From positions 1,922,001 to 1,986,000 of the forward strand of contig NZ_CP061378.1 of NCBI RefSeq assembly GCF_015624485.1: a stretch of 64,000 nt of DNA, written 5' to 3'. A program made the translations under genes and the position numbers. The notes beneath the pieces were generated by a model. The model worked only from the letters and a program-made list of their open reading frames with translations. It did no database searches and had not been told where the DNA came from. The stretch is from Bradyrhizobium genosp. L (lineage in GTDB: Bacteria; Pseudomonadota; Alphaproteobacteria; Rhizobiales; Xanthobacteraceae). Below, piece after piece: positions 1-9,148 of this stretch (positions are counted from its first letter, which is position 1; every line of letters starts with the position of its first letter).

Positions 1-291
1 CTGGTCGCCGTCCGGCGACTGGCGCGGATATTCCCAGGTGATGACGCGGCCGTCGCTGAAGAACCCCTGCTTGAAGCGCTTGCGTTGCGGCGGGTTGGTC
101 TGGAACACGCGTGCGATGAACGCGCGCAAGCTGTCCGTGCCGCGCACGATGCCCCCCCCGGTCTGCATCAAATGCTGCACCAGCGGGCTTTCGATCGAAG
201 CGTCGGGCGCGTAGAGCGCGAGCGCGGCCTCGAGATCCTTGTTGCCGAGAGCTTCGTCCCAGAGCCTGTGGATGCGTTCCGCGTCGTTCAT
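1..291 (-). CDS. SnoaL/NTF2-like protein (partial, C-terminus outside window)
   Basis: A reading frame on the minus strand opens with ATG at 291 and stays open for 97 codons to the window edge, so the C-terminus is not visible. The protein starts MNDAERIHRLWDEALGNKDL and continues with a YAPDASIESPL stretch and a GGGIVRG stretch. This is the usual pattern of the small alpha+beta-barrel SnoaL/nuclear-transport-factor-2 superfamily, whose members range from ketosteroid-isomerase-like enzymes to ligand-binding proteins. Substrate and role cannot be read from the fragment. It is transcribed away from the ArsR-type regulator that starts at 430, so the regulator could control it, but that is inference only. 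Confidence 0.7.
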   Translation of the reverse strand, partial: MNDAERIHRLWDEALGNKDLEAALALYAPDASIESPLVQHLMQTGGGIVRGTDSLRAFIARVFQTNPPQRKRFKQGFFSDGRVITWEYPRQSPDGDQ

Positions 292-429
292 GATTGTCCC
301 TTGCATTTCGTTTGACCTGTCCCGATTTCAGCCTACGGCACGGCCGTGATGTTTCAGGAAAACCTGAAATGAGTGTCGCGGTCGCCTGAATGCGGTTAGG
401 ACATTCGGGCGGTTCCGGAGGACGATGCG

Positions 430-1119
430 GTGGGATCATCCCAATCGGTGCAGACGGGCTTTTCGCGGATCGCCGAGGCGCTGGGCGATCCGGCGCGCGA
501 GGCGATGGTGAGTGCGCTGGCCGACGGCAAGGCGCTGCCGGCCGGCGAGCTTGCCGCGGTTGCCGGCATCTCGCCGCAGAGCGCAAGCGCGCATCTGCAG
601 AAGCTGGTAGACGCGCGCGTGCTCTCGGTCTGGGCGCAGGGCCGCTTCCGGTACTACCGGATCAGGGACGACGACGTTGCGGCGCTGATCGAGAATCTGG
701 TGGACCTCGCCACCCGAACCAATGCCGGCCGCAAGCGGGCGATGCCGGTTGACCAGCTCCGGCAGTCGCGCACCTGCTACCATCATCTGGCGGGCCAGCT
801 CGGCGTGCTGCTGTCCAACGCGCTGATCCGCCGCCGGCTTGTCGCGATCGACGGCCGTATTGGTCACGTGACGGAGCAGGGGCTGGCCTGGTGTCGCGCC
901 GAGCAGATCGATTTCGACTCCGCACGCGAGCCGCATTTTCGGCTCTGCAACGACTGGACCGAGCGGGTGCCGCATCTCGCCGGTCCGTTCGCCAACGCGG
1001 TGCTGGCGCGGCTGGTCGAGACGCGCGGCGTCGCGCCGCATCGCATTCCACGCGCGCTGCGGATCACCGACAAAGGGCGCGCGTTCTTCGATCGGCTCGG
1101 CGTCCAGGTTCCGTTCTGA
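430..1119 (+). CDS. ArsR-family winged-helix transcriptional regulator
   Basis: 229 residues. The first ~95 residues form an ArsR/SmtB-type winged helix: a 'IAEALGDPAREAMVSALADG' first helix pair, a recognition segment with ISPQSASAHLQKL, and a wing ending RFRYYRI. The remaining ~130 residues are a C-terminal extension ending in a second small winged-helix-like segment (RITDKGRAFFDRLGV). That longer form is known from ArsR regulators without Cys metal sites; no CxC-type metal motif is visible here. I chose the GTG start at 430 because a GGAGGA Shine-Dalgarno sits at 417-422. It is divergent from the SnoaL-like gene and convergent with the small gene at 1134-1379. Ligand unknown. Confidence 0.85.
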   Translation: MGSSQSVQTGFSRIAEALGDPAREAMVSALADGKALPAGELAAVAGISPQSASAHLQKLVDARVLSVWAQGRFRYYRIRDDDVAALIENLVDLATRTNAGRKRAMPVDQLRQSRTCYHHLAGQLGVLLSNALIRRRLVAIDGRIGHVTEQGLAWCRAEQIDFDSAREPHFRLCNDWTERVPHLAGPFANAVLARLVETRGVAPHRIPRALRITDKGRAFFDRLGVQVPF

Positions 1120-1133
1120 GCCTGCCGTGCCAG

Positions 1134-1379
1134 CTAGCGCTCGTCCTCGACCTCCGTCTCCGGGCGATCGTTGCCGGCGGCGGTTTCAATATGCCACTTG
1201 CCGTCCGAGGTCTCGTACTGGATCGCCTCGGTGCGCCCGGGGACGCGCTGCTCATTGGCGGCGCGCCGCGCGGCGGCGAGCGCCGCGGCATGGGTTGGAA
1301 AAGGTTCCGAGAACACGCCGTTGACGGTATAGGCCCAGCCGCCGTCGTGCTGGACGACCTTGTAGATCACGTGGCTCAT
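1134..1379 (-). CDS. DUF2188-type small protein
   Basis: 81 residues starting MSHVIYKVVQHDGGWAYTVN at 1379. The layout of an initial beta strand with HDGGWAY, an Ala-rich helix (THAAALAAARRAANEQ) and a short C-terminal strand (TEAIQYETSDGKWHIE) matches the DUF2188 fold, a small domain that occurs both alone and duplicated in rhizobial proteins and is often annotated as stress-related, without an established function. The frame is open further upstream, but that extension has no family character and the conserved domain begins exactly at this Met. It is convergent with the ArsR gene and divergent from the DUF2277 gene. Confidence 0.75.
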   Translation of the reverse strand: MSHVIYKVVQHDGGWAYTVNGVFSEPFPTHAAALAAARRAANEQRVPGRTEAIQYETSDGKWHIETAAGNDRPETEVEDER

Positions 1380-1484
1380 CGGGAACCTCGTTTCCGCCGT
1401 GAACGATGAGGCTGCCAGAATAGCCCACGATGTCGTATTTTGCAGCAGCCGATCGTCCTTGAGGCACGATCCGGAAGGGAGACC

Positions 1485-1754
1485 ATGATGTGTCGTAACA
1501 TCAAGACGCTGTTCAACTTCGAGCCGCCGGCCACCGAGGACGAGATCCACGCCTCTGCGCTGCAATTCGTGCGCAAGCTGTCCGGCTTCAACAAGCCGTC
1601 GCAGGCCAATGAGGCCGCGTTCAACCGTGCCGTGGCCGAGGTCTCGGACGCGGCACGCAGGCTCCTGACCTCGCTCGAAACCGCGGCGCCCACGCGCGAT
1701 CGCGAGATCGAGGCGGAAAAGGCCAGGGAGCGCTCGCGGCTGCGGTTCGGCTAA
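1485..1754 (+). CDS. DUF2277 family protein
   Basis: About 89 residues. The start MMCRNIKTLFNFEPPATEDE followed by ALQFVRKLSGF and a helical FNRAVAEVSDAARRLLTSL is the DUF2277 signature, a small protein of unknown function widespread in Alphaproteobacteria and Actinobacteria. Two consecutive ATGs (1485 and 1488) are both possible. A GGGAG ribosome site lies at about 1477-1481, and family members begin at the second Met. The C-terminal end is a short basic, charged tail (ARERSRLRFG). It stands alone between a DUF2188 gene on the opposite strand and a small membrane protein. Confidence 0.8.
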   Translation: MMCRNIKTLFNFEPPATEDEIHASALQFVRKLSGFNKPSQANEAAFNRAVAEVSDAARRLLTSLETAAPTRDREIEAEKARERSRLRFG

Positions 1755-1836
1755 CTAGCCGTCCGTGATGTAGGTCACGGTCAGGCGATCCAAGGCCGGC
1801 CATGCTTGCTCTTCACCCCGACCTCCGGAGCCAGCC

Positions 1837-2046
1837 ATGAAGCGTGCCGTCCCGCTCACCCTCTGTTCGATCGCGTTCGCGGTGCTGTGGACCTGCGGCA
1901 TGCTGTGGTCGAGCGGGGTGATCGACCGTGCCAACATCATCATTCTATCGACCTGCGGAGCATTCGCCGGACTCGGCTGGTACTACGCGATGCGCTGGGT
2001 GTTCCAGCACATGCAGATCGCGCCACCGCATGATCCTCCGGCCTGA
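1837..2046 (+). CDS. small two-helix membrane protein, unknown function
   Basis: 69 residues with two hydrophobic segments (about 6-26, VPLTLCSIAFAVLWTCGMLW, and about 34-56, NIIILSTCGAFAGLGWYYAM) joined by a short polar turn (SSGVID), and a short cytoplasmic-looking C-terminus ending PPHDPPA. The ATG at 1837 is preceded by GGAG at 1828-1831. I do not recognise a named family. Small membrane proteins of this shape are common beside house-keeping genes in Bradyrhizobium. It is convergent with the collagen-like gene, whose stop lies 17 bp away. Confidence 0.6.
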   Translation: MKRAVPLTLCSIAFAVLWTCGMLWSSGVIDRANIIILSTCGAFAGLGWYYAMRWVFQHMQIAPPHDPPA

Positions 2047-2062
2047 CGGAGTGGGACCCAGA

Positions 2063-2590
2063 CTACTTCTTGTCCTTCTTGCGGTGCTTCTTCTTTTTCT
2101 TGTGGTCCTCGTCGCCGTCCTCGTCGTCCTCGAAACCGATTGCGTCGACATCGAGCGCGAGCGCTTCGGCAGCCGCGCGCTCGGCGGCCTCCTGCTCGGC
2201 CTGCTCGATCGCTTCACGCTCCCTGGTGCGCTTGTAGTCTTCATAGGCATCGAAGATCATGTGCAGCCACGGCATCACCTGGTCGAGCGACGGCAGCGCG
2301 CCCTGCGGGCCGGCTTCGCCACGCGGGCCGGCCGGTCCCGGCGGGCCATGCGGACCGGCCTCGCCGCGCGGCCCCTGCGGGCCGGCTTTCCCCGGCGCAC
2401 CAGCCTTGCCCTGAGGTCCCGGCTTCCCGGCCGGGCCGGCCTTGCCGACCGGGCCCGGCTTGCCCCGCACGCCTTCCTGACCCGGACGCCCCGGATGTCC
2501 CTGCGGACCGGGACGTCCCGGCTCGCCCTGACGGCCTTGCGGCCCCTGCGGTCCCCGTAGCCCCTCGCGGGAAGATGTGTCGTCAGCCAC
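2063..2590 (-). CDS. collagen-like Gly-X-Y repeat protein
   Basis: 175 residues. Residues 10-99 are 30 uninterrupted Gly-X-Y triplets, rich in GPQ, GKA, GRP and GEA, which is the defining pattern of a collagen triple helix. They are followed by a hydrophobic/aromatic stretch ([20 protein letters not shown]), then a highly charged predicted coiled coil (about 115-145) that could act as trimerisation domain, an acidic patch (DEDGDED) and a Lys-rich tail ([13 protein letters not shown]). There is no signal peptide, membrane anchor or LPXTG-type sorting signal, so secretion by the general pathway is not evident. Bacterial collagens usually place the trimerisation domain N-terminally; here the only candidate is C-terminal. 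It is divergent from the acetyltransferase gene. Confidence 0.8.
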   Translation of the reverse strand: MADDTSSREGLRGPQGPQGRQGEPGRPGPQGHPGRPGQEGVRGKPGPVGKAGPAGKPGPQGKAGAPGKAGPQGPRGEAGPHGPPGPAGPRGEAGPQGALPSLDQVMPWLHMIFDAYEDYKRTREREAIEQAEQEAAERAAAEALALDVDAIGFEDDEDGDEDHKKKKKHRKKDKK

Positions 2591-2718
2591 TGCTATGCTC
2601 CGTCTCGATGTGAAGCCGCTTGTAACAGAGGTTGGATGACGGCTTCAATTCTGCCCGGCCGCGTCGATCCTGGCGATCAACAGTCATATTCGGCTGGCCT
2701 GCTGCGAGGGAGCGCGCG

Positions 2719-3714
2719 TTGCGGTTCTTGAAACTTGACGAGCAGCCTTCGCCACGCACGCGCGATGACGCTTCCGGGGAGGCGGTGGCGCTCGATATCG
2801 TGGTGACGCGGCACGATGTAGCGGATGAAGCGAGCTTTCGCGCCACCGGCGTGCTCGATCTCTACGAGGCGCTGTTTCCCGCGAACGAGCGCGACGGCTC
2901 CGACGATCTGGTGCGCTGGGTGTTGTCCGACGATGTCGGCGAGCGCCGTGAGTTCACCGTCGACGATTGCGCGATATCATACCGGCTCGACTCGCGCTGC
3001 TTCATCCTGCGCGCGGCGCAGCGCGCCGTCGGGCTCGGCTTCTTCACCTACGACCATGCGAGCCATCTGATCTTCTGCAACCATCTCGGTGTCGATCGAG
3101 CGTGGCGCGGCGGCGGGCTGGCGCGGACGTTCTATCGCGCGATGGTCGAGATGCTCGACGAGCTGTTTCCGCACAACGTTGGCGTGGTGCTCGAGGTCGA
3201 ACCGTTCGATCGCGCTCAATTGGAGGCCATCATCGCCGATCTCGAGCGTTCGGGCCGCCGCGAGCTCGCCGCGCATGAGCAGGCCGCGATCCGTAAGTTT
3301 CTCCGCGTGCGCTGGTACGACAAGCTCGGTTATTCCGTCTTCGCCGACGGGCGCGGGAAGCAGCCGTTGCTGTGTCGCTCGCCATGTCTCGACCCGTCGC
3401 TGCCACGCGCGACGTGGGCCGGTGCCGAGGAAGAGTACTGGCTGATGTGGCATGCGCGGAGCAACGCGACCCCTGCACCGGCGCGCGCAGGCGCGCTTTG
3501 GCTGCGGGCGGTCGAGGCCATCTATGTCGAGATCCTCGCAAAATCGCTGGTCGATGATGATCCCGATGGCCGGCGCGATTATTGGCATTACGCGACCGCG
3601 CTGGTCGCACGCACGCTGCAACAAATCGCGACGGCCGACGTGGGCCTCGTTCGTCCCGGCGATGGCGAGCTGCTGTCGCGCTGGCGCGATCTTGCGATCG
3701 ACCTGCCGATCTGA
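2719..3714 (+). CDS. GNAT-family N-acetyltransferase-like protein
   Basis: About 331 residues. The N-terminal half has GNAT character: an ALFPANERDGSDDL region, a strand AVGLGFFTYDH, and a cofactor-binding loop with LGVDRAWRGGGLARTFYRAM standing where the acetyl-CoA pyrophosphate loop (R/Q-x-x-G-x-G/A) is expected. The C-terminal ~150 residues (KLGYSVFADGRGKQPLLCR onward) are not from a family I know. The TTG at 2719 has an AGGGAG ribosome site just upstream; an in-frame TTG at 2632 would add 29 residues without domain content, so the start is uncertain. Substrate unknown. The gene is divergent from the collagen-like gene and convergent with the Fis-like gene. Confidence 0.65.
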   Translation: MRFLKLDEQPSPRTRDDASGEAVALDIVVTRHDVADEASFRATGVLDLYEALFPANERDGSDDLVRWVLSDDVGERREFTVDDCAISYRLDSRCFILRAAQRAVGLGFFTYDHASHLIFCNHLGVDRAWRGGGLARTFYRAMVEMLDELFPHNVGVVLEVEPFDRAQLEAIIADLERSGRRELAAHEQAAIRKFLRVRWYDKLGYSVFADGRGKQPLLCRSPCLDPSLPRATWAGAEEEYWLMWHARSNATPAPARAGALWLRAVEAIYVEILAKSLVDDDPDGRRDYWHYATALVARTLQQIATADVGLVRPGDGELLSRWRDLAIDLPI

Positions 3715-3719
3715 ATCCG

Positions 3720-3977
3720 CTAGCTCTGCTCGCAGTGCGGCGGCACCTCGATGCCGTCGGCGGAATATTCGCGGATCTTGTTTCTGAGCGTGCGCACCGA
3801 CAATCCGAGCACGCGGGCGGCACGGGTGCGATTGCCGTTGCAGCGCGCCAGCGTCTGCAGCACGAGCTCGCGCTCGACCTCGTCGACGGTCGCGCCGATC
3901 AAGAGTGGCACGATTTCATTTGGAGCCAGTGACGGCAGCACGGCTTCGCCCGAAGCCAGGGTGAACGCATAGGACAT
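3720..3977 (-). CDS. stand-alone Fis-type helix-turn-helix protein
   Basis: 85 residues. The segment VERELVLQTLARCNGNRTRAARVLGLSVRTLRNKIREY is the C-terminal DNA-binding domain of NtrC/Fis proteins: the N-R-T-x-A-A-x-x-L-G-x-S-x-R-T-L-R-N-K helix-turn-helix is nearly canonical. The usual receiver and AAA+ domains are absent; the N-terminal 35 residues are a short hydrophobic lead-in (GEAVLPSLAPNEIVPLLIGA). This is the architecture of a truncated, DNA-binding-only member, able to bind DNA but not to activate sigma-54 by itself. The start ATG at 3977 is preceded by GGGAGGTGTC. Target genes are not evident from the context. Confidence 0.8.
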   Translation of the reverse strand: MSYAFTLASGEAVLPSLAPNEIVPLLIGATVDEVERELVLQTLARCNGNRTRAARVLGLSVRTLRNKIREYSADGIEVPPHCEQS

Positions 3978-4152
3978 GACACCTCCCGATCAACGCCCGC
4001 CTCACCGCTGAAGCGGAAACATCGAGTACCCAACTACCCCAGAACCGTATTTCCACGGTGGGCCGGTTTGGTTAACAAGTCCTTAACGCGCTGCTAACTC
4101 CCTGCTTTGTAAGGAAAATACCCAGAAATCGCCACGATTGCGGTTCCGTCCG

Positions 4153-4920
4153 TCACAATGTCCGGTAACCGCCGTCGACCATCAGGATCGATCCCGACAC
4201 ATAGGCTGACATGTCGGAGGCGAGGAAGACCGCGGGGCCGACGATGTCCTCCGGCTTGCCGGTCCGGCCGAGCGGAGTGTGGTCCATGAACACCTTCACC
4301 AGATCGGGATTGCCGGCGCGGGTCTTCTCGTTCAGCGGCGTCTCGATGAAGCCGGGGCCGATCGCGTTCACCCGCACGCCGTCCTTGCCGAGCTCGGCGG
4401 CGAGCGCCTTGGTGAAGCCGAGCACGCCGTGCTTCGAGGCGGTATAGGCCGGCGAGCTCGGCGTCCGCAGATGCACGAAGGACTGGATCGAGCCGATATT
4501 GACGATGCGGCCCTTGTTCTTGCGCAAGGGGCTGAGGAAGGCATGCGTCACGTTGAAGACGCCGGTGAGGTTGATCGAGATGATGTCTTCCCAATCCTTG
4601 ATCACGGCGTCGTCCGCGCCGAGCATGCCGTTGCGCCGCGCGATGCCGGCATTGTTCACCAGGATCGAGACCGGACCGACCTTGTCGGCTACCCGCTTGG
4701 CCATCGCGATGCAGGCGTCGCGGTTGGTGACGTCGAGCGCAAAGCTGTCCGCCTTGCCGCCGGCGCTGCGGATCTCCTTCGCCGCCTCCGCCGCCGCGTC
4801 GCCGTTCATGTCGAGCAGCACCACGCGTGCGCCTTCCCGTCCATAGCCGGTCGCGATCGCGCGTCCGATCCCGGAGCCTGCGCCGGTGATGACGGCGATG
4901 TGATTGTCGAGAAGGGGCAT
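4153..4920 (-). CDS. SDR-family oxidoreductase
   Basis: 255 residues counted from MPLLDNHIAV at 4920, which has an AAGGAA ribosome site; a longer frame to 4962 lacks one. It is a classical short-chain dehydrogenase: the NAD(P)-binding TGAGSGIG lies at residues 12-19, an acidic LLDMNGD segment after beta-2 suggests NAD(H) preference, NNAGIA is the structural motif, and the catalytic Ser/Tyr/Lys are present (NIGSIQS, then AYTASKHG). The C-terminal PEDIVGPAVFLASDMSAYVSGSIL and VDGGY are typical of the FabG-like branch. Substrate cannot be assigned. It stands alone, divergent from the J-domain gene at 5046. Confidence 0.9.
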   Translation of the reverse strand: MPLLDNHIAVITGAGSGIGRAIATGYGREGARVVLLDMNGDAAAEAAKEIRSAGGKADSFALDVTNRDACIAMAKRVADKVGPVSILVNNAGIARRNGMLGADDAVIKDWEDIISINLTGVFNVTHAFLSPLRKNKGRIVNIGSIQSFVHLRTPSSPAYTASKHGVLGFTKALAAELGKDGVRVNAIGPGFIETPLNEKTRAGNPDLVKVFMDHTPLGRTGKPEDIVGPAVFLASDMSAYVSGSILMVDGGYRTL

Positions 4921-5045
4921 GGCGTTTCCTTGTCCGGTTTTTCTGAACGTTGCCGACAACACTATTCAAAACTGCGCCAACCGAAACGCCAAGCCGCGTT
5001 TGCGCGTTGCTGTCATCCGGATTCGGATGACAGTAGGGACCGAAC

Positions 5046-5519
5046 ATGGACCCGCATATCAGGCAATGGAAACTTGCGCTCGAGCGCTCTGCCGCGGCGC
5101 ATGATCCCGATTATGGCGAAATGGCGCGAATGGTTGCCGAGATTGCCGCGACCGACATCGACGAGCCGCTGCGGCAAGCGGCCGCACAGGTGCTGCCGAT
5201 CCTGCGCCAGGCGGCGGTGAAATCCGCCGATCGCCGCATCAAGGCGATGGCGTTGCGCCGGCTCGGCATCATCAGCGATGCGCTGCACATGCTGTCGGCG
5301 CCGCGCTTCGGCCGGCGTGGGCTCGCGCCGAAAATAATGACGCAGGAGGACCAGCACCGGCAATTGCTCGGCCTGCCGCTCGGCCGCCGGCTCGCCGCGA
5401 CCGAGATCCAGCAGGCCTTCAAGCGCGCCGCCAAGACGGTGCATCCCGACGGCGGCGGCAACGGCAGCGCATTCCTCGAACTCGCCGCCGCGCGCGATGC
5501 GCTGATCAAGCATCATTGA
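5046..5519 (+). CDS. J-domain (DnaJ-like) protein with C-terminal J domain
   Basis: 157 residues. The C-terminal ~55 residues (HRQLLGLPLGRRLAATEIQQAFKRAAKTVHPDGGGN...FLELAAARDALI) have the J-domain layout: helix II with basic residues, the invariant HPD at about 131-133, and helix III with xFxxLxxAxxxL. The N-terminal ~95 residues are helical and end in LAPKIMTQEDQ. There is no Gly/Phe-rich region or zinc finger, so it is a class III J protein that would recruit Hsp70 (DnaK) to a specific client and not act as a general chaperone. No dnaK lies nearby. The start ATG at 5046 is the first in frame. Confidence 0.8.
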   Translation: MDPHIRQWKLALERSAAAHDPDYGEMARMVAEIAATDIDEPLRQAAAQVLPILRQAAVKSADRRIKAMALRRLGIISDALHMLSAPRFGRRGLAPKIMTQEDQHRQLLGLPLGRRLAATEIQQAFKRAAKTVHPDGGGNGSAFLELAAARDALIKHH

Positions 5520-5538
5520 GGCCGAACAGCGAAAGCGC

Positions 5539-5622
5539 AGGGTGGGCAAAGCGAAGCGTGCCCACCATTCTCGCATCGCCTCGTGAAGGTGGGCACGGCG
5601 CTGGCGCGCCTTCGCCCACCTT
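5539..5622. repeat. GGTGGGCA/TGCCCACC palindromic intergenic repeat, copy 1
   Basis: Two hairpin units (GGGTGGGCAAAGCGAAGCG-type arm with TGCCCACC, then GGTGGGCACGG with CGCCCACC) lie between two convergent genes. A second, clearly related copy is at 42975-43064, so this is a dispersed repeat. From memory, the same GGGTGGGCAAAGC...GTGCCCACC unit recurs in Bradyrhizobium genomes. It may serve as a bidirectional terminator for the flanking genes. Confidence 0.75.
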
Positions 5623-5641
5623 AGTGCGGACGTCGTTGTGC

Positions 5642-5896
5642 TCAGAACGCGCAGGCGCCGCTGCCGAGCATGCCGGTCTTGAACGCAAACGCGGCATCGA
5701 AGGTCGGCAGCTCTTCGCTGACGACGATGAAGTTCGCCGGCCACGGCGTGGTCGGGATGCTCTGATCCCAGATCTGGCAGAAGCCGGTGTCCTGCCAGCG
5801 GATCAGGTGATAGGGGTTGGCGCTCGCCGGGCTCGCCGCAGCAAGCACGGACACGGTGACGGCAATGGCGGCGCAGGCAATCGAAAGACGACGCAT
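5642..5896 (-). CDS. small exported protein, unknown function
   Basis: 84 residues from the Met at 5896. MRRLSIACAAIAVTVSVLAA is a classical signal peptide with a likely cleavage after SPASA (residue 26). The mature part (~58 residues) contains HLIRWQDTGFCQIWDQ and ends GSGACAF, leaving two Cys residues that could form a disulfide in the periplasm. The frame is open for another ~100 codons upstream, but that sequence lacks coding character and the signal peptide fixes the start. I do not recognise the family; similar short exported proteins are frequent in Bradyrhizobium. Confidence 0.65.
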   Translation of the reverse strand: MRRLSIACAAIAVTVSVLAAASPASANPYHLIRWQDTGFCQIWDQSIPTTPWPANFIVVSEELPTFDAAFAFKTGMLGSGACAF

Positions 5897-6134
5897 CGGA
5901 ATTCTCCGGTTTGAAAATGTGGCGCTCCGTAGGGCAATCCCGGAGCTCTGGGGCCGATCGCCCCGGACATGCTGTGAGTGTTGAAACCCCGGGAACAGGT
6001 TCAATGCGGTTTCCGCCTGCGATCGTCCCAAATTGCGCCGCCGCGCGCGCTTGCTACAGTCGGCGCGTCGCGATTCGTATCCACGTCGCGACGTGAACAA
6101 ATCCTGACGTGAGAAAATCCTGGGGAGACCGCAT

Positions 6135-6575
6135 ATGAAACGCTCATCCGCTCTTCGTGCCGCGCTGGTCGCATTGACGGCGTTCGCCGGCCTGGCTCTC
6201 TCCTCGGCCGCCAATGCCGACTCTGGCTTCGTGCGGCTGACGATCTACAAGGCGGGCTGGATCATCGGCGGCTCGGGCGGCAGCGGCACGCTGACCTTCC
6301 GCGGCCGCTCCTATGCGCTCTCCACCGGCGGGCTCGATTACGGCCTGGTGTTCGGCGGATCGCGGACGGTGCTGCGCGGCCGCGTCAGCAACATCAATCG
6401 CCCGAGCGACATTGCCGGCGTCTATGGCGCTGCGGGCGCGGGCCTTGCGATCGGTCGCGGCGCGCGCGCGATCGTGCTCACCAACCAGAAGGGCGCGGTG
6501 CTTGAACTGACCGGCCACCAGGAGGGCCTGATGGCGAACGCCGATCTGAGCGGCCTTGCGATCACGATGCGCTAG
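6135..6575 (+). CDS. exported glycine-rich protein, possibly EipA/DUF1134-like
   Basis: 146 residues. Residues 1-28 form a signal peptide (MKRSSALRAALVALTAFAGL...ANA). The mature protein is Gly/Ser-rich beta structure: IIGGSGGSGTLTFRGRSYAL, DYGLVFGGSRTVLRGRVSNI, GVYGAAGAGLAIGRGARAIVL. This recalls the YSC84/DUF1134 (EipA, envelope integrity) fold with its repeated G-x-G strands, but I cannot confirm it by reading. The ATG at 6135 is preceded by GGGGAG. No operon partners are visible, and a palindromic repeat follows right at the stop codon. Confidence 0.65.
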   Translation: MKRSSALRAALVALTAFAGLALSSAANADSGFVRLTIYKAGWIIGGSGGSGTLTFRGRSYALSTGGLDYGLVFGGSRTVLRGRVSNINRPSDIAGVYGAAGAGLAIGRGARAIVLTNQKGAVLELTGHQEGLMANADLSGLAITMR

Positions 6576-6623
6576 AGCATGATCCGGAAAAGTGCGAAGC
6601 GGTTTTCCGACGAGATCATGCTC
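6575..6623. repeat. GAGCATGATC/GATCATGCTC inverted repeat with A-run
   Basis: A perfect 10-bp inverted repeat (6575-6584 and 6614-6623) encloses a 29-nt loop, and the 3' arm is followed by AAAAAA. It touches the stop codon of the preceding gene. The unit (AGCATGATCCGGAAAAGTG... and mirror) is, from memory, a dispersed repeat in Bradyrhizobium/Rhodopseudomonas. Its position between convergent genes makes a terminator role possible for the minus-strand gene, whose transcript would end in a U-run after the hairpin. Confidence 0.7.
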
Positions 6624-6645
6624 AAAAAATCAGAGCGCGCAGCGT

Positions 6646-7227
6646 TCACCGAAACAGATGCAGCGCTGCGTATTGCAGCAGCATGATGGTCTTGGCATCG
6701 ACGATGCGCCCGTCGGCGATCATCGCGAGCGCCTCGTCGATCGACAGCTCCAGCACCTCGATGTCCTCGCCCTCGTCGGCGAGGCCGCCGCCGTCGCCAA
6801 TGCGCATCGCGGCGTCGTATTCGGCGACGAAGCAGTGGATCTTCTCGGTCACCGCGCCCGGGCTGGTGAAGGCCTCGAACACCTTGCGGACGTGCGCGAG
6901 CCGGTAGCCGATCTCTTCCTCGGCCTCGGCGCGAATCCGCGCCTCCGGCTCGGCGTCGTCGAGCATGCCCGCGGCAACCTCGATCAGGAGGTCATCGTAG
7001 CCATTGGCGAAGGCGGGATAGCGGAACTGGCGCACCAGCACCACGGTCCGGCCAGCGAGATTGTACGGCAGCAGCGCCGCGCCGCTGCCACGCTCGAACA
7101 CGTCGCGCACCTGCGTCTGCCATTCGCCGTTGGCCCGCCGGTAGTCGAATGTCGCGCTCTTCAGCTCGTAGCGGCCCTTGGCGAGCAGCTTGACGTCCTT
7201 GACGCGGACGCGGTCGGCGATGCTCAT
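6646..7227 (-). CDS. nudK: Nudix hydrolase, NudK/ADP-ribose pyrophosphatase type
   Basis: 193 residues, the family's usual length. The Nudix box lies at about residues 87-108 (GMLDDAEPEARIRAEAEEEI then GY), with the Glu cluster that binds Mg2+. Before it come VVLVRQFRYPAFANGYDDLL and EVAAGM, the N-terminal features of the GDP-mannose/ADP-ribose pyrophosphatase branch; E. coli NudK hydrolyses GDP-mannose. After it come SPGAVTEKIHCFVAEY and the C-terminal DAKTIMLLQY. Position R of the REUxEE box is Ala here; in NudK it is Lys, so catalysis should persist. It precedes nothing obviously linked; 13 bp upstream ends a GNAT gene on the same strand, suggesting one transcript. Confidence 0.85.
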   Translation of the reverse strand: MSIADRVRVKDVKLLAKGRYELKSATFDYRRANGEWQTQVRDVFERGSGAALLPYNLAGRTVVLVRQFRYPAFANGYDDLLIEVAAGMLDDAEPEARIRAEAEEEIGYRLAHVRKVFEAFTSPGAVTEKIHCFVAEYDAAMRIGDGGGLADEGEDIEVLELSIDEALAMIADGRIVDAKTIMLLQYAALHLFR

Positions 7228-7240
7228 GCGGTCTCCTGCC

Positions 7241-7689
7241 TCACTGCGTCGCTTCGCGGCCGTCGAGCCATTTGGCCAACATCACCGAGCTTGATTCCTC
7301 GTAACCCAGCGTCTCGTAGAATTTGCCGGCGTTGGCGTTCTCGCGGCGGACCAGCAATTGCAGCTTCGGCACGCCGGCTGCGCGCAGCCAGTCTTCCACG
7401 GCTGCCATGATGCTGCGGCCGAGGCCCTTGCCTTGCCGTTCCGGATCGACCGCGACGTAGTAGACCCAGCCGCGGTGGCCGTCATGGCCGACCATCGCGG
7501 TTGCGACGATCGCGCCGGCGTCGCGCCCGACCAGCACGGCCGAATTCGGTCCGCGCCGCGCCAGCGCGATGTCGGCTGCGGGATCGTTCCAGGGCCGCGT
7601 CAGGCCGCAAGCCCGCCACAGCGCGACGACACCGGCGACGTCGGCATCGGCGATCGGAGCGATCGAGAGGGAGGGCATCGCCAACGCGG

Positions 7690-7693
<4 letters not shown>
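7241..7693 (-). CDS. GNAT acetyltransferase (YpeA-like)
   Basis: 150 residues. The GNAT core is clear: a VVALWRACGLTRPW start, the GWVYYVAVDPERQGKGLGRSIM acetyl-CoA loop (Q/R-x-x-G-x-G at QGKGLG) and a C-terminal LQLLVRRENANAGKFYETLGYEE. This pattern is that of YpeA/RimI-related small acetyltransferases of unknown substrate. The GTG start at 7693 overlaps the TGA of the upstream FAD oxidase gene (GTGA), which points to translational coupling; an internal ATG at 7678 is the alternative start. The protein is therefore probably co-expressed with the oxidase and the Nudix enzyme. Confidence 0.85.
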
Positions 7694-9117
<1,424 letters not shown>

Positions 9118-9148
9118 CTTGTTCTTGGTCTTTCACTCACGCAGAAAT

